From a virus, in the IMG/VR virus record IMGVR_UViG_3300045912_000789, positions 1-64,000 of that record: a DNA stretch of 64,000 nucleotides, one strand, 5' to 3'. Each line of letters begins with the position of its first letter. Position 1 is the stretch's first letter. The position numbers and the translations under genes are program-made. Below are positions 1-7,288 of the stretch, piece by piece. The notes under the pieces were generated by a model. It made no database searches. It had not been told where the DNA came from and saw only the letters and a program-made list of their open reading frames with translations.

Positions 1-480
1 CGCACGCGCGTGCCGATCGACACCTGCGTGTCGAGCTACACCAGCGAGGACGAGGATGGCATCGGCACGCCGACGTCCGAGCACCTCGGCATGGTGCGCA
101 GTGCCGGCGGCATCATCAACCAGCGCGTCGGCTTCGAGCTGCTGAACGTCGGGCCGATCAACCGGGTCGGCGACATCAGGCCGGTCGCCTGCATGATCAT
201 GGTGAACGTCGGGGTGCCGCAGGACGTCGAGCGCGACGAAGGCGGTGGCTGGGCCTACCGCTGCCACGACTCGTGCTGCGTGGACATCTCGAACACCGGC
301 ACGCCGGAGCTGGCCTCGCTCGTCATCCAGCACGAGCTGGGGCACTGCCTCGGGCTCGCTCACGACGACTGGGAGGGCAGCATCATGCGTCGGACGCAAA
401 GCGAGACGCCCGACCGGGAGTTCCCGCCCCGCATCACCGACAGCGATCGAGACCTACTGCGCGAGGCCTACCTGCGGTAG
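1..480 (+). CDS. Matrixin-like zinc metalloprotease, 5' end cut by window edge
   Basis: Predicted zinc endopeptidase. The frame is open from base 1, so the protein may be longer than the 156 residues counted from the first possible start, GTG at 10. Counting from that GTG, the zinc motif HELGHCLGLAHD is at residues 108-119 (ligands His108, His112, His118; catalytic Glu109), followed by a Met-turn SIM at 124-126, the arrangement of metzincins/matrixins. Cys85, Cys89 and Cys90 lie just upstream and could form disulfides, which would suit an exported or virion-borne enzyme. Substrate unknown. It precedes a plus-strand run of small genes; the next gene starts 13 bases downstream behind its own ribosome site. 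Confidence 0.75.
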   Translation, partial: RTRVPIDTCVSSYTSEDEDGIGTPTSEHLGMVRSAGGIINQRVGFELLNVGPINRVGDIRPVACMIMVNVGVPQDVERDEGGGWAYRCHDSCCVDISNTGTPELASLVIQHELGHCLGLAHDDWEGSIMRRTQSETPDREFPPRITDSDRDLLREAYLR

Positions 481-493
481 GCGAGGAGGACAC

Positions 494-727
494 GTGGCGA
501 AGGAAACGCAACCGCCTCCGGAGATCAGCGCCGACGATGCTCGTCGGCTCGCCGACTCCGTGAGGAAGATCGAGAAGGGCATGAAGGAGCTGAACGAGGC
601 CGGGCTGAACCGCAAGGCCATCGTCGTCCTTCTCGCCGAGAGCACCGGCGTCTCGCGCCGGGACATCAACGCGGTGCTGAACGGACTGGAGACGCTGGGC
701 TCCGAGTACCTGGAGAAGGCGAAGTGA
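494..727 (+). CDS. Small helical protein, unknown
   Basis: Unrecognised protein of 77 residues. GTG start chosen because GAGGAGGA (483-490) sits just upstream and codon third positions become G/C-rich from here. The sequence is strongly helical: a charged helix around residues 13-40 (KIEKGMKEL) and a second segment around 40-70 (KAIVVLLAESTGVSRRDINAVLNGL) that resembles a small helix-turn-helix, though too weakly to call DNA binding. Its stop overlaps the next gene's start (GTGA), so the two are translationally coupled. Confidence 0.7.
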   Translation: MAKETQPPPEISADDARRLADSVRKIEKGMKELNEAGLNRKAIVVLLAESTGVSRRDINAVLNGLETLGSEYLEKAK

Positions 728-1269
728 CGATCCCCAAGACCCCGTCGATCCGCATGACCGGCCCCGAGCGGGTCGGGATGCAGTTCCCCGAGGATGCGAG
801 GGAGTTCTTCGACTTCTTCGCGAAGCGGATGGGCGAGCGCTTCCTACACCACCAGCTCACCGACCGCCTGGTCGAGAGCGTGAAGATGGAGGGGCTCCAG
901 CTCCTCTCGGTCGCCAACGACATCTACCACCTCGGCTGTCGGAGCGGCTTCTGGGCCGTGGCGGTCATCCGGGATCCCCACGACCCCAGCAGCATCAAGA
1001 TCGACCCGCGTCCCGAGGTCCTGGTGGGGCACGACGTCGAGATCTACGAGCACGAGCAGGGCGGCATCGTCGCCAAGACCAGCTCGCACTTCGTCCGCGC
1101 GGACAGCGCGCTCGAAGCACTGGCCGGCCTCGGCCGCCTCATCGAGACCCGCGACATCCCGCTCCCGACCTACGAAGAGAAGGTCCAGGAGATCGCTGGC
1201 TCGTTCGACCCGAACACGAACTTCACCTGCACCTGCGGCACTGGCCGCGGCTGCGTCATCCACGACTGA
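724..1269 (+). CDS. Conserved-type phage protein, unknown
   Basis: Unrecognised protein of 181 residues starting at GTG in a GTGA overlap with the upstream stop. It is a mixed alpha/beta protein with no membrane segment. The C-terminus ends in a Cys cluster (CTCGTGRGCVIHD) that could bind metal. Nothing around it gives a function; it belongs to the tightly packed left-hand run. Confidence 0.7.
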   Translation: MTIPKTPSIRMTGPERVGMQFPEDAREFFDFFAKRMGERFLHHQLTDRLVESVKMEGLQLLSVANDIYHLGCRSGFWAVAVIRDPHDPSSIKIDPRPEVLVGHDVEIYEHEQGGIVAKTSSHFVRADSALEALAGLGRLIETRDIPLPTYEEKVQEIAGSFDPNTNFTCTCGTGRGCVIHD

Positions 1270-1276
1270 GGCGATC

Positions 1277-1888
1277 ATGGCCGAAGCCAGATACTTCTGT
1301 CCCGACTGCGGCAGCATCGACCTGATCGTCTCGAACGCCGAGCTGCGCGATCACGAGGGCAGGACCCTCGGGCGCGCGGAGTGCCCGAACTGCTCGTGGA
1401 AGGGACGCCTCGTCGACACCGTCGGTGCGCTCACCACCGAGCAGTTCTGGGACAGCGACCGAGTCGGCGAGGTACTGCTGCGCGTGCTCGCCACCCGAGG
1501 CGCTGGCCCGCTCGTCCAGGCGCTGGAGTTCATCGGCCTGCTGCCGCGCAAGCGGGAGAAGCCGTACCTCACGAAGGACGCCACTCCCGAGGAGATGGCG
1601 AAGTACGAGAGCGATCTCGCGCTCTACAACGATCCCTCCACCTACAAGTGGAACAAGGCGGCTCAGGAGGCGCGCGATCACGTGATGCGCCGCTTCATGG
1701 AGGCGTCGCTCACCGCGACCTTCGAGGAGGCCGAGAAGCAGAACCGTCTGTTCGCCATCGCCACCGAGACCGACATCCACCCGATGCTCAAGGAAGAGGC
1801 GAACGTCGAGACCTTCGGCGGCGACTTCGCCGAGAAGAAGATCACGAACATCAAGGAAGCTCGCCGGAAGAAGGAGAAGGGCCGGTGA
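1277..1888 (+). CDS. Zinc-ribbon protein, unknown
   Basis: 203-residue protein. The N-terminus has two CxxC knuckles, CPDC (residues 8-11) and CPNC (about 37-40), spaced as a zinc ribbon; the remainder is helical and charged. Zinc ribbons of this kind bind nucleic acid or other proteins, but no partner is evident. The start ATG follows a weak GAGGCGATC leader. It ends in a GTGA overlap with the next gene. Confidence 0.75.
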   Translation: MAEARYFCPDCGSIDLIVSNAELRDHEGRTLGRAECPNCSWKGRLVDTVGALTTEQFWDSDRVGEVLLRVLATRGAGPLVQALEFIGLLPRKREKPYLTKDATPEEMAKYESDLALYNDPSTYKWNKAAQEARDHVMRRFMEASLTATFEEAEKQNRLFAIATETDIHPMLKEEANVETFGGDFAEKKITNIKEARRKKEKGR

Positions 1889-2268
1889 CGAAGGATCGAG
1901 ACAAGGAGCTGGACGAGGTCGAGAAGGAGCTGCTGGGCGTCAAGCCGGCAGCCGGCGGCCAGCCCTTCATCGAGCGCCCGGAGAAGCTCGACCTTCGTCG
2001 CGGCTCGCTCTGCTGGATGGACGGCTCGCGGGTCTGCGGCGCAGACTGCGTGGCCTTCAACCCCGAGGAGCTGGACGAGCAGGGGCAGGCGACCGACTCG
2101 CCGAACAAGTGCCTCGTCCTCACCTACATGGGGCAGCAGGGAGCTGCTGCTCTCTCGATCATCGCCATCAACCGCACCGCAGCCAAGAAGGCACAAGACG
2201 ATCGCCGCGCAGCGGCTGGCGGCACGCCTCCCGTCCCGATGGTCGGGGGAAAGAAGGACGGAACATGA
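1885..2268 (+). CDS. Small cysteine-containing protein, unknown
   Basis: 127-residue protein starting at GTG in a 4-base overlap with the preceding zinc-ribbon gene. The frame stays open far upstream, but coding bias starts at this GTG. A central block holds four cysteines (CWMDGSRVCGADC, then NKC about 30 residues later) that may bind a metal. The charged N-terminus is helical and the C-terminus is rich in Ala, Arg and Lys. Function unknown; translational coupling on both sides suggests co-production with its neighbours. Confidence 0.65.
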   Translation: MTKDRDKELDEVEKELLGVKPAAGGQPFIERPEKLDLRRGSLCWMDGSRVCGADCVAFNPEELDEQGQATDSPNKCLVLTYMGQQGAAALSIIAINRTAAKKAQDDRRAAAGGTPPVPMVGGKKDGT

Positions 2269-3011
2269 AGATCATCGCAGAGCTGGTCCGCGTCAGGCAG
2301 GACTGGGATCCCGACACCAATGAGCACCACAACTCTGTGATCTTCGCCTTCGGTGGCGTGGAGGTCGAGGTGCCGGCCACGCCCGAGCAGGTCACGGCGA
2401 TCATCGTCGAGTCGCAGCGTCAGAAGAACGCCGGGATGGTCGGCGGCGACAGCCCGGCGAGCTACCCCTCCCCTCCGACCGTCTCCCCGGCCCAGCAGCT
2501 CGGCTGGGGCGCCGACCAGCCGATCGACGAGAGCGCCGGTGGCCAGGAGCTGGACGACGCGCTCGCCGCCGAGCTGACGAACGAAGGGGGCGAGGAGGTC
2601 TTCGGCGGCGACTTCGAGCAGAACCCCGACGAGCCTGTGTCGCGTGCGCCGTCGCTCTTCCAGGGATCGCCCGACATCCCTTCGGAGGCGCCGACCCTCG
2701 ACGTGGCACCGGTGGTGCCGCAGGAGCGCAAGGCGCCGCCTCCCACGCCCACGATGCAGCGGCAGGCGGCCATCGCCGCCCATCGCCAGCAGGACCCCGC
2801 CCAGCAGCGCAAGACGCAGAAGCTCGCGATGCGCGCTCGGGCGCAGGCAGTGCCGGTCCGCAAGGTCGGCAAGGACGAGATGGGGAACCCCGTGGTCTAC
2901 GAAGACCGCAGCGCCCCCATCGTGGGCCCCGCGGGCCACCCCACGGTGGTCGTGCGCCAGGTGGGCGGCCCGACCCCGGTCGGAGACGACGATGGCTTCG
3001 GTCAGGGCTGA
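2265..3011 (+). CDS. Protein with disordered Pro/Ala/Gln-rich centre, unknown
   Basis: 248-residue protein starting at ATG in an ATGA overlap. Residues 1-55 look folded (a beta-rich segment, VIFAFGGVEVEVPATPEQVTA); residues about 60-200 are low-complexity and rich in Pro, Gln, Asp and Gly, so probably disordered; the last 50 residues are basic and then beta-like (KVGKDEMGNPVVYEDRSAP). No recognised domain. Such linkers occur in phage scaffold or adaptor proteins, but there is no direct evidence of that here. Confidence 0.6.
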   Translation: MKIIAELVRVRQDWDPDTNEHHNSVIFAFGGVEVEVPATPEQVTAIIVESQRQKNAGMVGGDSPASYPSPPTVSPAQQLGWGADQPIDESAGGQELDDALAAELTNEGGEEVFGGDFEQNPDEPVSRAPSLFQGSPDIPSEAPTLDVAPVVPQERKAPPPTPTMQRQAAIAAHRQQDPAQQRKTQKLAMRARAQAVPVRKVGKDEMGNPVVYEDRSAPIVGPAGHPTVVVRQVGGPTPVGDDDGFGQG

Positions 3012-3303
3012 CCTCGACCTCGTGATCGGGTACGATCTCGGAGACGAGGTCTCGTACTCGGCGTTCACGCTCATGCGACGGCATGAGGACGGGACGCTGG
3101 AGGTCCTCGAAACGGAGACTGTCCCCGGGCCGATCACCCGGGGGCAGCTCCTCAACCTTTGCATCGAGTCGATCAAGAAGCTCAACCCCAAGCTGGTGTC
3201 GGTGAAGATCGGTGAAGGCCGAATCCTCGCCATCAGCGACCAGACCGTCGAGGAGATCCTCGCCGGAACCAAGCAGTGGACGGACCTGATGATCGGGTCC
3301 TGA
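2992..3303 (+). CDS. Small alpha/beta protein, unknown
   Basis: 103-residue protein whose ATG lies 20 bases inside the end of the preceding gene. It is acidic, with a beta-rich first half (LDLVIGYDLGDEVSYSAF) and a helical second half. No motif recognised. G/C-rich third codon positions begin at this ATG, which supports it over the longer upstream reading in the same frame. Confidence 0.65.
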   Translation: MASVRADLDLVIGYDLGDEVSYSAFTLMRRHEDGTLEVLETETVPGPITRGQLLNLCIESIKKLNPKLVSVKIGEGRILAISDQTVEEILAGTKQWTDLMIGS

Positions 3304-3318
3304 GAAGGAGAAGAGAAT

Positions 3319-3756
3319 ATGCCCAGCGTGCAGCAGCCCAAGCGGTCCCCCGAGTTCGTCAACGGCAAGCAGAACGTCGTGATCGGCGTCACCCCCGCCC
3401 AGCTCCTCGCCGTGAGCTGGGTGGACGGCAGCGGCCAGAAGTCGATGGCCCTCGTCCTCCAGTTCGGCAAGGACACCGAGGACGGCGGCCCCGGCGTCTT
3501 CGTCATGGCCGACGAGAACGAGATGGTGAACCAGCTCAAGCTCCCGAACGCCACGATCAAGAAGGGCGTCCGGCAGTGGCTGGCGAAGCAGGCCGATCCG
3601 ACGGCCGAGGAGGTGCCGGAGACGGCCACCGCGCTCGTCGCCCCGTCCGCTCCGAAGGCGGCCCGCAAGGCCGTCCCGGCGCAGATCGACGTCGGCCAGA
3701 TGGAGGGGCCGGCCACGGACGGCGACGCCGACATCTCCAAGATCGACCTCGGATGA
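3319..3756 (+). CDS. Unknown phage protein
   Basis: 145-residue protein preceded by a good ribosome site (GAGAAGGAGAAGAG). The first 95 residues look globular (VVIGVTPAQLLAVSWVDGSG; then a helix ending QWLAKQ); the tail is Ala/Pro/Glu-rich and probably flexible, ending DISKIDLG. Not recognised. It overlaps the next small gene by ATGA. Confidence 0.7.
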   Translation: MPSVQQPKRSPEFVNGKQNVVIGVTPAQLLAVSWVDGSGQKSMALVLQFGKDTEDGGPGVFVMADENEMVNQLKLPNATIKKGVRQWLAKQADPTAEEVPETATALVAPSAPKAARKAVPAQIDVGQMEGPATDGDADISKIDLG

Positions 3757-3962
3757 CCCCCAGGGCGATGGCAACGGTCCTGCTACTCCTGATCGCTCTC
3801 CGCCTCTGTCACCGGGGGCTGGAGGCGCTCAGGTGTAGCAGGCCGCTTCCGGGGCCCGCGTTCCCCTGGTGTCGGTGCGCCGGCCCCTGTTGCTGGTGCG
3901 ACTACATGACCGCCTATGAGCAAGAGCCCGATCGGCCTGCCTCACAGGGACCCTACCGATGA
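3753..3962 (+). CDS. Small Cys-rich single-pass membrane protein candidate
   Basis: 69-residue reading frame from an ATG in an ATGA overlap. Residues about 7-20 are hydrophobic (ATVLLLLIAL), followed by a Cys/Trp-rich segment (CRCAGPCCWC) and a charged tail. It could be a small membrane or disulfide-rich protein. Supported mainly by perfect coupling on both sides (it ends in ATGA with the 3959 gene); the amino-acid composition is less convincing, so this is tentative. Confidence 0.45.
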   Translation: MTPRAMATVLLLLIALRLCHRGLEALRCSRPLPGPAFPWCRCAGPCCWCDYMTAYEQEPDRPASQGPYR

Positions 3963-4924
3963 CCGAGTTCAAGAGCCAGACGAAGTTCAGGGCGTTTCTC
4001 GCCCCCATCAGGATCTCGCCGTTCGTCGTGGACGGTGTGCGGACCTGTACGATCAGCGGTGTCGACGACGAAGGGACGCGTCTGGAGGAGGTCATCAAGG
4101 CCTCGTTCGAGAAAGGCGTTCCGGTTCGGTTCGAGCACGAGGTGAGGCGGCTGCCGACCGAGCCGCCCCCGCCTCCTGCCGGGCCCAGCATCTACAAGAT
4201 CGGAGATCCTCCGGGAGTTGAGCCGCCGTGCGAGGAGGGTGGCAACTGCTCGTGGGTCTGGGACGGAGACGAGCCCGAGTCCGATCTCTACTGCGAGAAC
4301 TGCTACCGCTCCCGGAACTGGGAGCTGAAGGAGCGAGATGAAGGACGCAGTCCCGAGACCGCAGGTGATGCCGCCGGCGTCGAAGCTCAGGATCGAGATG
4401 GACATCCCGGCGGGAGTGATCCCGTGGTTCTCGGAGGGCCTCCGGCTCAAGACGGAGATCCCGGTGCAGATCACGAACGATCGATCCCTGGGCGAGCAGC
4501 TCTCGGAGGCGCTCCGCGCGGCGTCGGAGAGGTTCAGGGTCGAGATCATCAGCAAGGAGAAGACGCTGGGCCGCCGACGGTGAACCCGGCCCTGCGCGAC
4601 GAGCTGGAACGTGTGCTCGATCCGGTCCTCAAGCTCGACACCGGGAAGCTGCACGAGCTGGGGATGCGGCTCTACCGCAGAGATCACGGGGGTGGTAGTG
4701 TGTTCCCCCCACTGAAGGAGACGACCATGGAGAAGAACGGAAACACCTTCGTGCCCGGCGACCACGTGACCCTGGCGCGAGGAGAGATCGATCCCCGCAC
4801 GAAGCAGGCCGCGCATCGCGGCAAGGGCACGGTCCGACCCGAGTCCAGCGACGGCCGCATGAAGGTCGCCTGGGAAGACGGCTCGGAGAGCTGGGAGAAG
4901 CCCGAGGACCTCAACCGGGGCTGA
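3959..4924 (+). CDS. Cys-motif protein whose frame runs through two further genes
   Basis: The reading frame from ATG 3959 is open for 321 codons. Only about the first 125 residues look like native protein: a beta-rich N-terminus, a Pro-rich hinge, then a four-Cys block (CEEGGNC, CENC) resembling a zinc site. From about 4338 to 4580 the frame becomes Gly/Asp/Arg-rich and loses G/C third positions because a different frame carries a gene there (4338-4583); from 4580 the original frame again looks coding and corresponds to a separate gene. There is therefore no stop where one is expected; an ATGA at 4338-4341 would stop it one frame over. Either a real long overlap, a frameshift, or a sequence error. 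Confidence 0.5.
   Translation: MTEFKSQTKFRAFLAPIRISPFVVDGVRTCTISGVDDEGTRLEEVIKASFEKGVPVRFEHEVRRLPTEPPPPPAGPSIYKIGDPPGVEPPCEEGGNCSWVWDGDEPESDLYCENCYRSRNWELKERDEGRSPETAGDAAGVEAQDRDGHPGGSDPVVLGGPPAQDGDPGADHERSIPGRAALGGAPRGVGEVQGRDHQQGEDAGPPTVNPALRDELERVLDPVLKLDTGKLHELGMRLYRRDHGGGSVFPPLKETTMEKNGNTFVPGDHVTLARGEIDPRTKQAAHRGKGTVRPESSDGRMKVAWEDGSESWEKPEDLNRG
4338..4583 (+). CDS. Small protein nested in the 3959 reading frame
   Basis: 81-residue protein beginning at ATG behind GGAGCGAG. Strong G/C third-position bias in this frame through 4583 shows it is the translated one here. Alternating beta and helix (KLRIEMDIPAGVIPWFSEGL, then EQLSEALRAASERF). No recognised domain. Ends in GTGA with the next gene. 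Confidence 0.65.
   Translation: MKDAVPRPQVMPPASKLRIEMDIPAGVIPWFSEGLRLKTEIPVQITNDRSLGEQLSEALRAASERFRVEIISKEKTLGRRR
4580..4924 (+). CDS. Small SH3/KOW-like barrel protein, two possible starts
   Basis: Two readings share this stop. From GTG 4580 (GTGA overlap) the product is 114 residues with a helical N-terminus (RDELERVLDPVLKLDTGKL). From ATG 4727, behind GAAGGAG and a TAGTGT promoter-like hexamer (4696-4701), it is 65 residues: a small beta-barrel (VPGDHVTLARGEID ... GKGTV ... MKVAWEDGS) resembling SH3/KOW folds used in RNA or protein contacts. Codon bias weakens between 4690 and 4725, so two originally separate genes lacking an intervening stop is possible. Confidence 0.55.
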   Translation: MNPALRDELERVLDPVLKLDTGKLHELGMRLYRRDHGGGSVFPPLKETTMEKNGNTFVPGDHVTLARGEIDPRTKQAAHRGKGTVRPESSDGRMKVAWEDGSESWEKPEDLNRG

Positions 4925-4956
4925 TCCCCGCTGATCGACCACAGGAGGACAGAGAC

Positions 4957-5838
4957 ATGGGCAACAAGGCCGAGATCACCACGCTCGACGGCATGCGCAA
5001 GGTGGCGCACGCCATGGTCGACGACTTCTTCAACCACCTCCCGGCGAACCCCGACGGCACGCCCGTCGACAACGTCCGCCTCCACCACGAGCGCCCGTTC
5101 GAGCGGCCCGGTGAAGGAGGATCGATCCTCCAGACCGGCGTGCTGATCGGGTTCGAGGCGCGCTTCGCTCGGCCGGTCATCACTCCGGCCGTGGGCTCGC
5201 GCCTCGTGCTCCGCACCCGCGAGGGGACGTTCGTCCTCGCCCACCAGAGCCGCGAGTCGCTCACGTCGCTCATCCGCTTCATGGTCGACGTGCTCGGAGG
5301 GCTGACCGAGTACGAGATCGTGGAGCGCATGGACCGCGGGACCGTGCTCTTCACCGACATGTCCATCGCGGAGATCAGCCGTCGCTCGAACCTGCTCTTC
5401 GAGCCGGTCGGCGATCCGGTCGGCCAGCCCGTCATCGAGACGGCGCCCGAGCCCGACGACACCACCGAGCAGGTCCGCCTCGCCGCCGAGAAGGAGCGCG
5501 CGGAGCAGGAGGCTCGCGAGCGCGCGGAGAAGGCGGAGGCCGAGGCCCGCGAGGCCGAGGAGCGTCGCCTCGCCGAGGAGAAGCGCGCGGAGGACAGCAC
5601 CCAGCAGCTCACGCCCGAGACCCTCGCCGAGCTGCGCGAGGAGTCGCGCACGGAGCAGCCGAGCGTCACCGACCTCGAAGGCGCGGTGGCCGAGGACATC
5701 GTCGACACCGAGGACCGTCGCTTCAGCGAGGATGCCGGTCTGACCGAGCCGATGCCCGAAGCCGAGGAGCCGGTCGCCGAGGGGAGCGCGCCGGCTGCCG
5801 AGGAGACCAAGACCAAGAGCAAGCGCAAGAAGAGCTGA
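4957..5838 (+). CDS. Folded N-terminal domain plus long charged helix, unknown
   Basis: 293-residue protein with a clear ribosome site (CACAGGAGGACAGAG). Residues 1-155 are a mixed alpha/beta domain of unknown type. Residues about 165-220 form a very charged single helix (AAEKERAEQEARERAEKAE and similar), then an acidic, probably disordered tail ending in a Lys-rich patch (KTKSKRKKS). This looks like a rod or scaffold-like protein. It sits directly upstream of the GroES-like gene. Confidence 0.65.
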   Translation: MGNKAEITTLDGMRKVAHAMVDDFFNHLPANPDGTPVDNVRLHHERPFERPGEGGSILQTGVLIGFEARFARPVITPAVGSRLVLRTREGTFVLAHQSRESLTSLIRFMVDVLGGLTEYEIVERMDRGTVLFTDMSIAEISRRSNLLFEPVGDPVGQPVIETAPEPDDTTEQVRLAAEKERAEQEARERAEKAEAEAREAEERRLAEEKRAEDSTQQLTPETLAELREESRTEQPSVTDLEGAVAEDIVDTEDRRFSEDAGLTEPMPEAEEPVAEGSAPAAEETKTKSKRKKS

Positions 5839-5844
5839 TCGAAC

Positions 5845-6255
5845 ATGGACACCCCGGCACTTCCCCACTACCAGTACCGAACCCCGAACGGTGAGATCGT
5901 CCGCCTCGTCAACGACGATCTCATCGTCCGGATGGACCCGCTCCGCGAGACCACGCGCGGAGGCATCATCATCCCGGACACCGCGGGCGACCGCGGCGAT
6001 GCCGGGATCCTGACCACCGGCACGGTCGAGGCCTTCGGGTTCGCGACGATCGGGGGCAAGAAGAACATCCCGTTCCAGAGGATCCCGCTGCCCGAGTTCT
6101 ACGTCGGGATGAAGGTCGTCTTCATCCGGTACTACGCGGAGCAGCACACCAACAAGTCGATCCAGCACACCTTCGGTGAGGGCGTGATCAAGCTGAAGCC
6201 GCTGGACGTCATGCTCGCGTTCGACCCCGAAGACATGGACCGCGTCCTGCGGTAG
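5845..6255 (+). CDS. GroES-like co-chaperonin
   Basis: 136-residue protein of the GroES/Cpn10 fold, the lid that caps GroEL while capsid or other phage proteins fold. The pattern is visible in order: an N-terminal strand NDDLIVRMD (about residues 23-31), the mobile-loop region TTRGGIIIPDTAG (36-48), then TTGTVEAFGF, a VGMKVVFIRYYAEQ strand, and a C-terminal DVMLAFD strand matching the 'D-I-L-A' end of GroES. Longer than bacterial GroES (about 95 residues), in the range of phage versions such as T4 gp31. No GroEL is visible in this window, so it presumably works with host GroEL. Confidence 0.8.
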   Translation: MDTPALPHYQYRTPNGEIVRLVNDDLIVRMDPLRETTRGGIIIPDTAGDRGDAGILTTGTVEAFGFATIGGKKNIPFQRIPLPEFYVGMKVVFIRYYAEQHTNKSIQHTFGEGVIKLKPLDVMLAFDPEDMDRVLR

Positions 6256-6268
6256 AGGAGAGACCCAC

Positions 6269-6751
6269 GTGATCACCTGGCCCGTCGCCTGCATCGTGCT
6301 CGGCATCATCGCCGCGCTCTGCTTCCTCGCCTGGATCCACTTCCGGCGCGAGATGGAGCGCGAGCACCACACCTTCCAGGACCGAGCGTTCAGCCTGGAG
6401 GAGAAGAAGTTCGAGGTGTGGAAGACCTCGAACCTCGCTCACGTCGCCACGCGCGGGAAGGAGGCCAAGAGCATCGTCGATCGCCTGCTGCGGGGCCCCG
6501 GCGGTGCGATGTCGGTCATTCCCGGCGGCGACATGGAACCGCAGCCCGCTCGCGTGCTCTCGATGGTGGGCCGCGGGCCCCACGCGAAGCGGGACGAGGA
6601 AGAGCCGCCGGAGAACGTGAAGGAGATCCTGGAGCTGATCGCCCAGGCCCAGCAGATGCCGCCCGAGGAGGCCAAGGCCTTCCTCGCCCAGCACGGCATC
6701 GAGGACGTGGAGTTCTTCAGGGGTCCGCAGCCCTCGGGGCCCGGTGCCTGA
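6269..6751 (+). CDS. Single-pass membrane protein, unknown
   Basis: 160-residue protein from GTG behind GAGGAGAG. Residues about 5-23 form one transmembrane helix (IVLGIIAALCFLAW), followed by a basic-rich cytoplasmic helix (REMEREHHTFQDRAFSLEEKK) and a soluble C-terminal region with a helical KEILELIAQAQQM segment. Type I/II orientation cannot be decided. It overlaps the next gene (DUF3307-like) by 8 bases. Confidence 0.65.
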   Translation: MITWPVACIVLGIIAALCFLAWIHFRREMEREHHTFQDRAFSLEEKKFEVWKTSNLAHVATRGKEAKSIVDRLLRGPGGAMSVIPGGDMEPQPARVLSMVGRGPHAKRDEEEPPENVKEILELIAQAQQMPPEEAKAFLAQHGIEDVEFFRGPQPSGPGA

Positions 6752-7127
6752 ACTGATCGCGCATCTCCTGGGCGACTACGTCCTTCAGAGCGACTGGATG
6801 GCCCAGGAGAAGACGAAGCGGTGGGGAGTAGCGGTCGTGCACGCGATCGTCTACTCCCTGCCGTTCCTTCTTCTTTGCTCCCCTTCGCCGGCGGCGCTCG
6901 CGGTGATGGTCTTGACCCACGCGATCATCGATCGGCTGCGGCTGGCGAAGTACGTCGGCTACGCGAAGAACTTCCTCTCCCCTCGATCGTTCTGGTATGC
7001 GTGGGCGGACTGCGAGGCGACCGGCTACCACAAGGACCGACCGGCCTGGCTGGCGGTGTGGCTGCTGATCATCACCGACAACGCGATGCACCTGCTCATC
7101 AACCACCTCGCCCTGCGGTACCTGTGA
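6744..7127 (+). CDS. DUF3307-like integral membrane protein
   Basis: 127-residue membrane protein starting at GTG within the end of the upstream gene. The N-terminal AHLLGDYVLQSDWMAQEK (residues 6-23) is the hallmark of the DUF3307 family, and further hydrophobic segments follow (about 32-47, 49-62, 100-120). DUF3307 proteins are small integral membrane proteins of unknown role found in bacteria and phages. Last gene of the left-hand unit; a 12-codon GTG frame (7124-7162) overlaps its stop. Confidence 0.75.
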   Translation: MPELIAHLLGDYVLQSDWMAQEKTKRWGVAVVHAIVYSLPFLLLCSPSPAALAVMVLTHAIIDRLRLAKYVGYAKNFLSPRSFWYAWADCEATGYHKDRPAWLAVWLLIITDNAMHLLINHLALRYL

Positions 7128-7159
7128 AGTTCGTGCTGGTCTGCGTCGGGCTCTCCGGT

Positions 7160-7165
7160 TAGGAT
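7160..7165 (+). promoter_or_regulatory. TAGGAT -10-like box in intergenic region
   Basis: The TAGGAT hexamer is identical to those placed six bases before the start codons at 42149 and 47062. Here position +1 (7172) is not a start codon; the predicted transcript would instead contain only two hairpins. It overlaps the stop codon of a 12-codon micro-frame. Confidence 0.4.
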
Positions 7166-7171
7166 CCTGAC

Positions 7172-7250
7172 TTCCCCGTGCCGGGGTGAAGGTAAGCGTG
7201 GCCCGAGACGATGGGCGGTTTCCTCGCCGACCACATCGTCTCGGGCTTCG
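7172..7250 (+). ncRNA. Candidate small RNA ending in a 13-bp hairpin
   Basis: A transcript starting seven bases after TAGGAT (7160-7165) would fold into a first hairpin around CCCCG-TGC-CGGGG (about 7174-7186) and a second with a perfect 13-bp stem, GCCCGAGACGATG (7201-7213) against CATCGTCTCGGGC (7234-7246), ending before the fibre promoter at 7277. No protein of convincing codon use lies in it. Alternatives are an attenuator or a terminator for the upstream unit; there is no T-tract after the stem. Confidence 0.35.
7201..7246 (+). terminator. Perfect 13-bp inverted repeat, likely terminator or operator
   Basis: Arms at 7201-7213 and 7234-7246 pair perfectly over 13 bases around a 20-base loop that can itself pair (GGCGG with CCTCGCC). 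It separates the left-hand unit from the fibre unit. Lack of a T-run leaves open a protein-binding role. Confidence 0.5.
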
Positions 7251-7276
7251 TGTTCCAGAGGCACGCCTCGTGATGC

Positions 7277-7282
7277 TATGCT
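7277..7282 (+). promoter_or_regulatory. Leaderless-type -10 box TATGCT of the fibre unit
   Basis: TATGCT is followed by exactly six bases (CGCGTC) and then ATG 7289. TGC precedes the hexamer, giving an extended -10 (TGNTATGCT). No Shine-Dalgarno sequence lies between, so the mRNA should start at the A of the ATG. Confidence 0.65.
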
Positions 7283-7288
7283 CGCGTC

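Noticed and set aside
7124-7162. 12-codon frame (MKFVLVCVGLSG) after the DUF3307-like gene
   Set aside because: GTGA coupling is suggestive, but the frame is too short to support as a gene; it may be chance.
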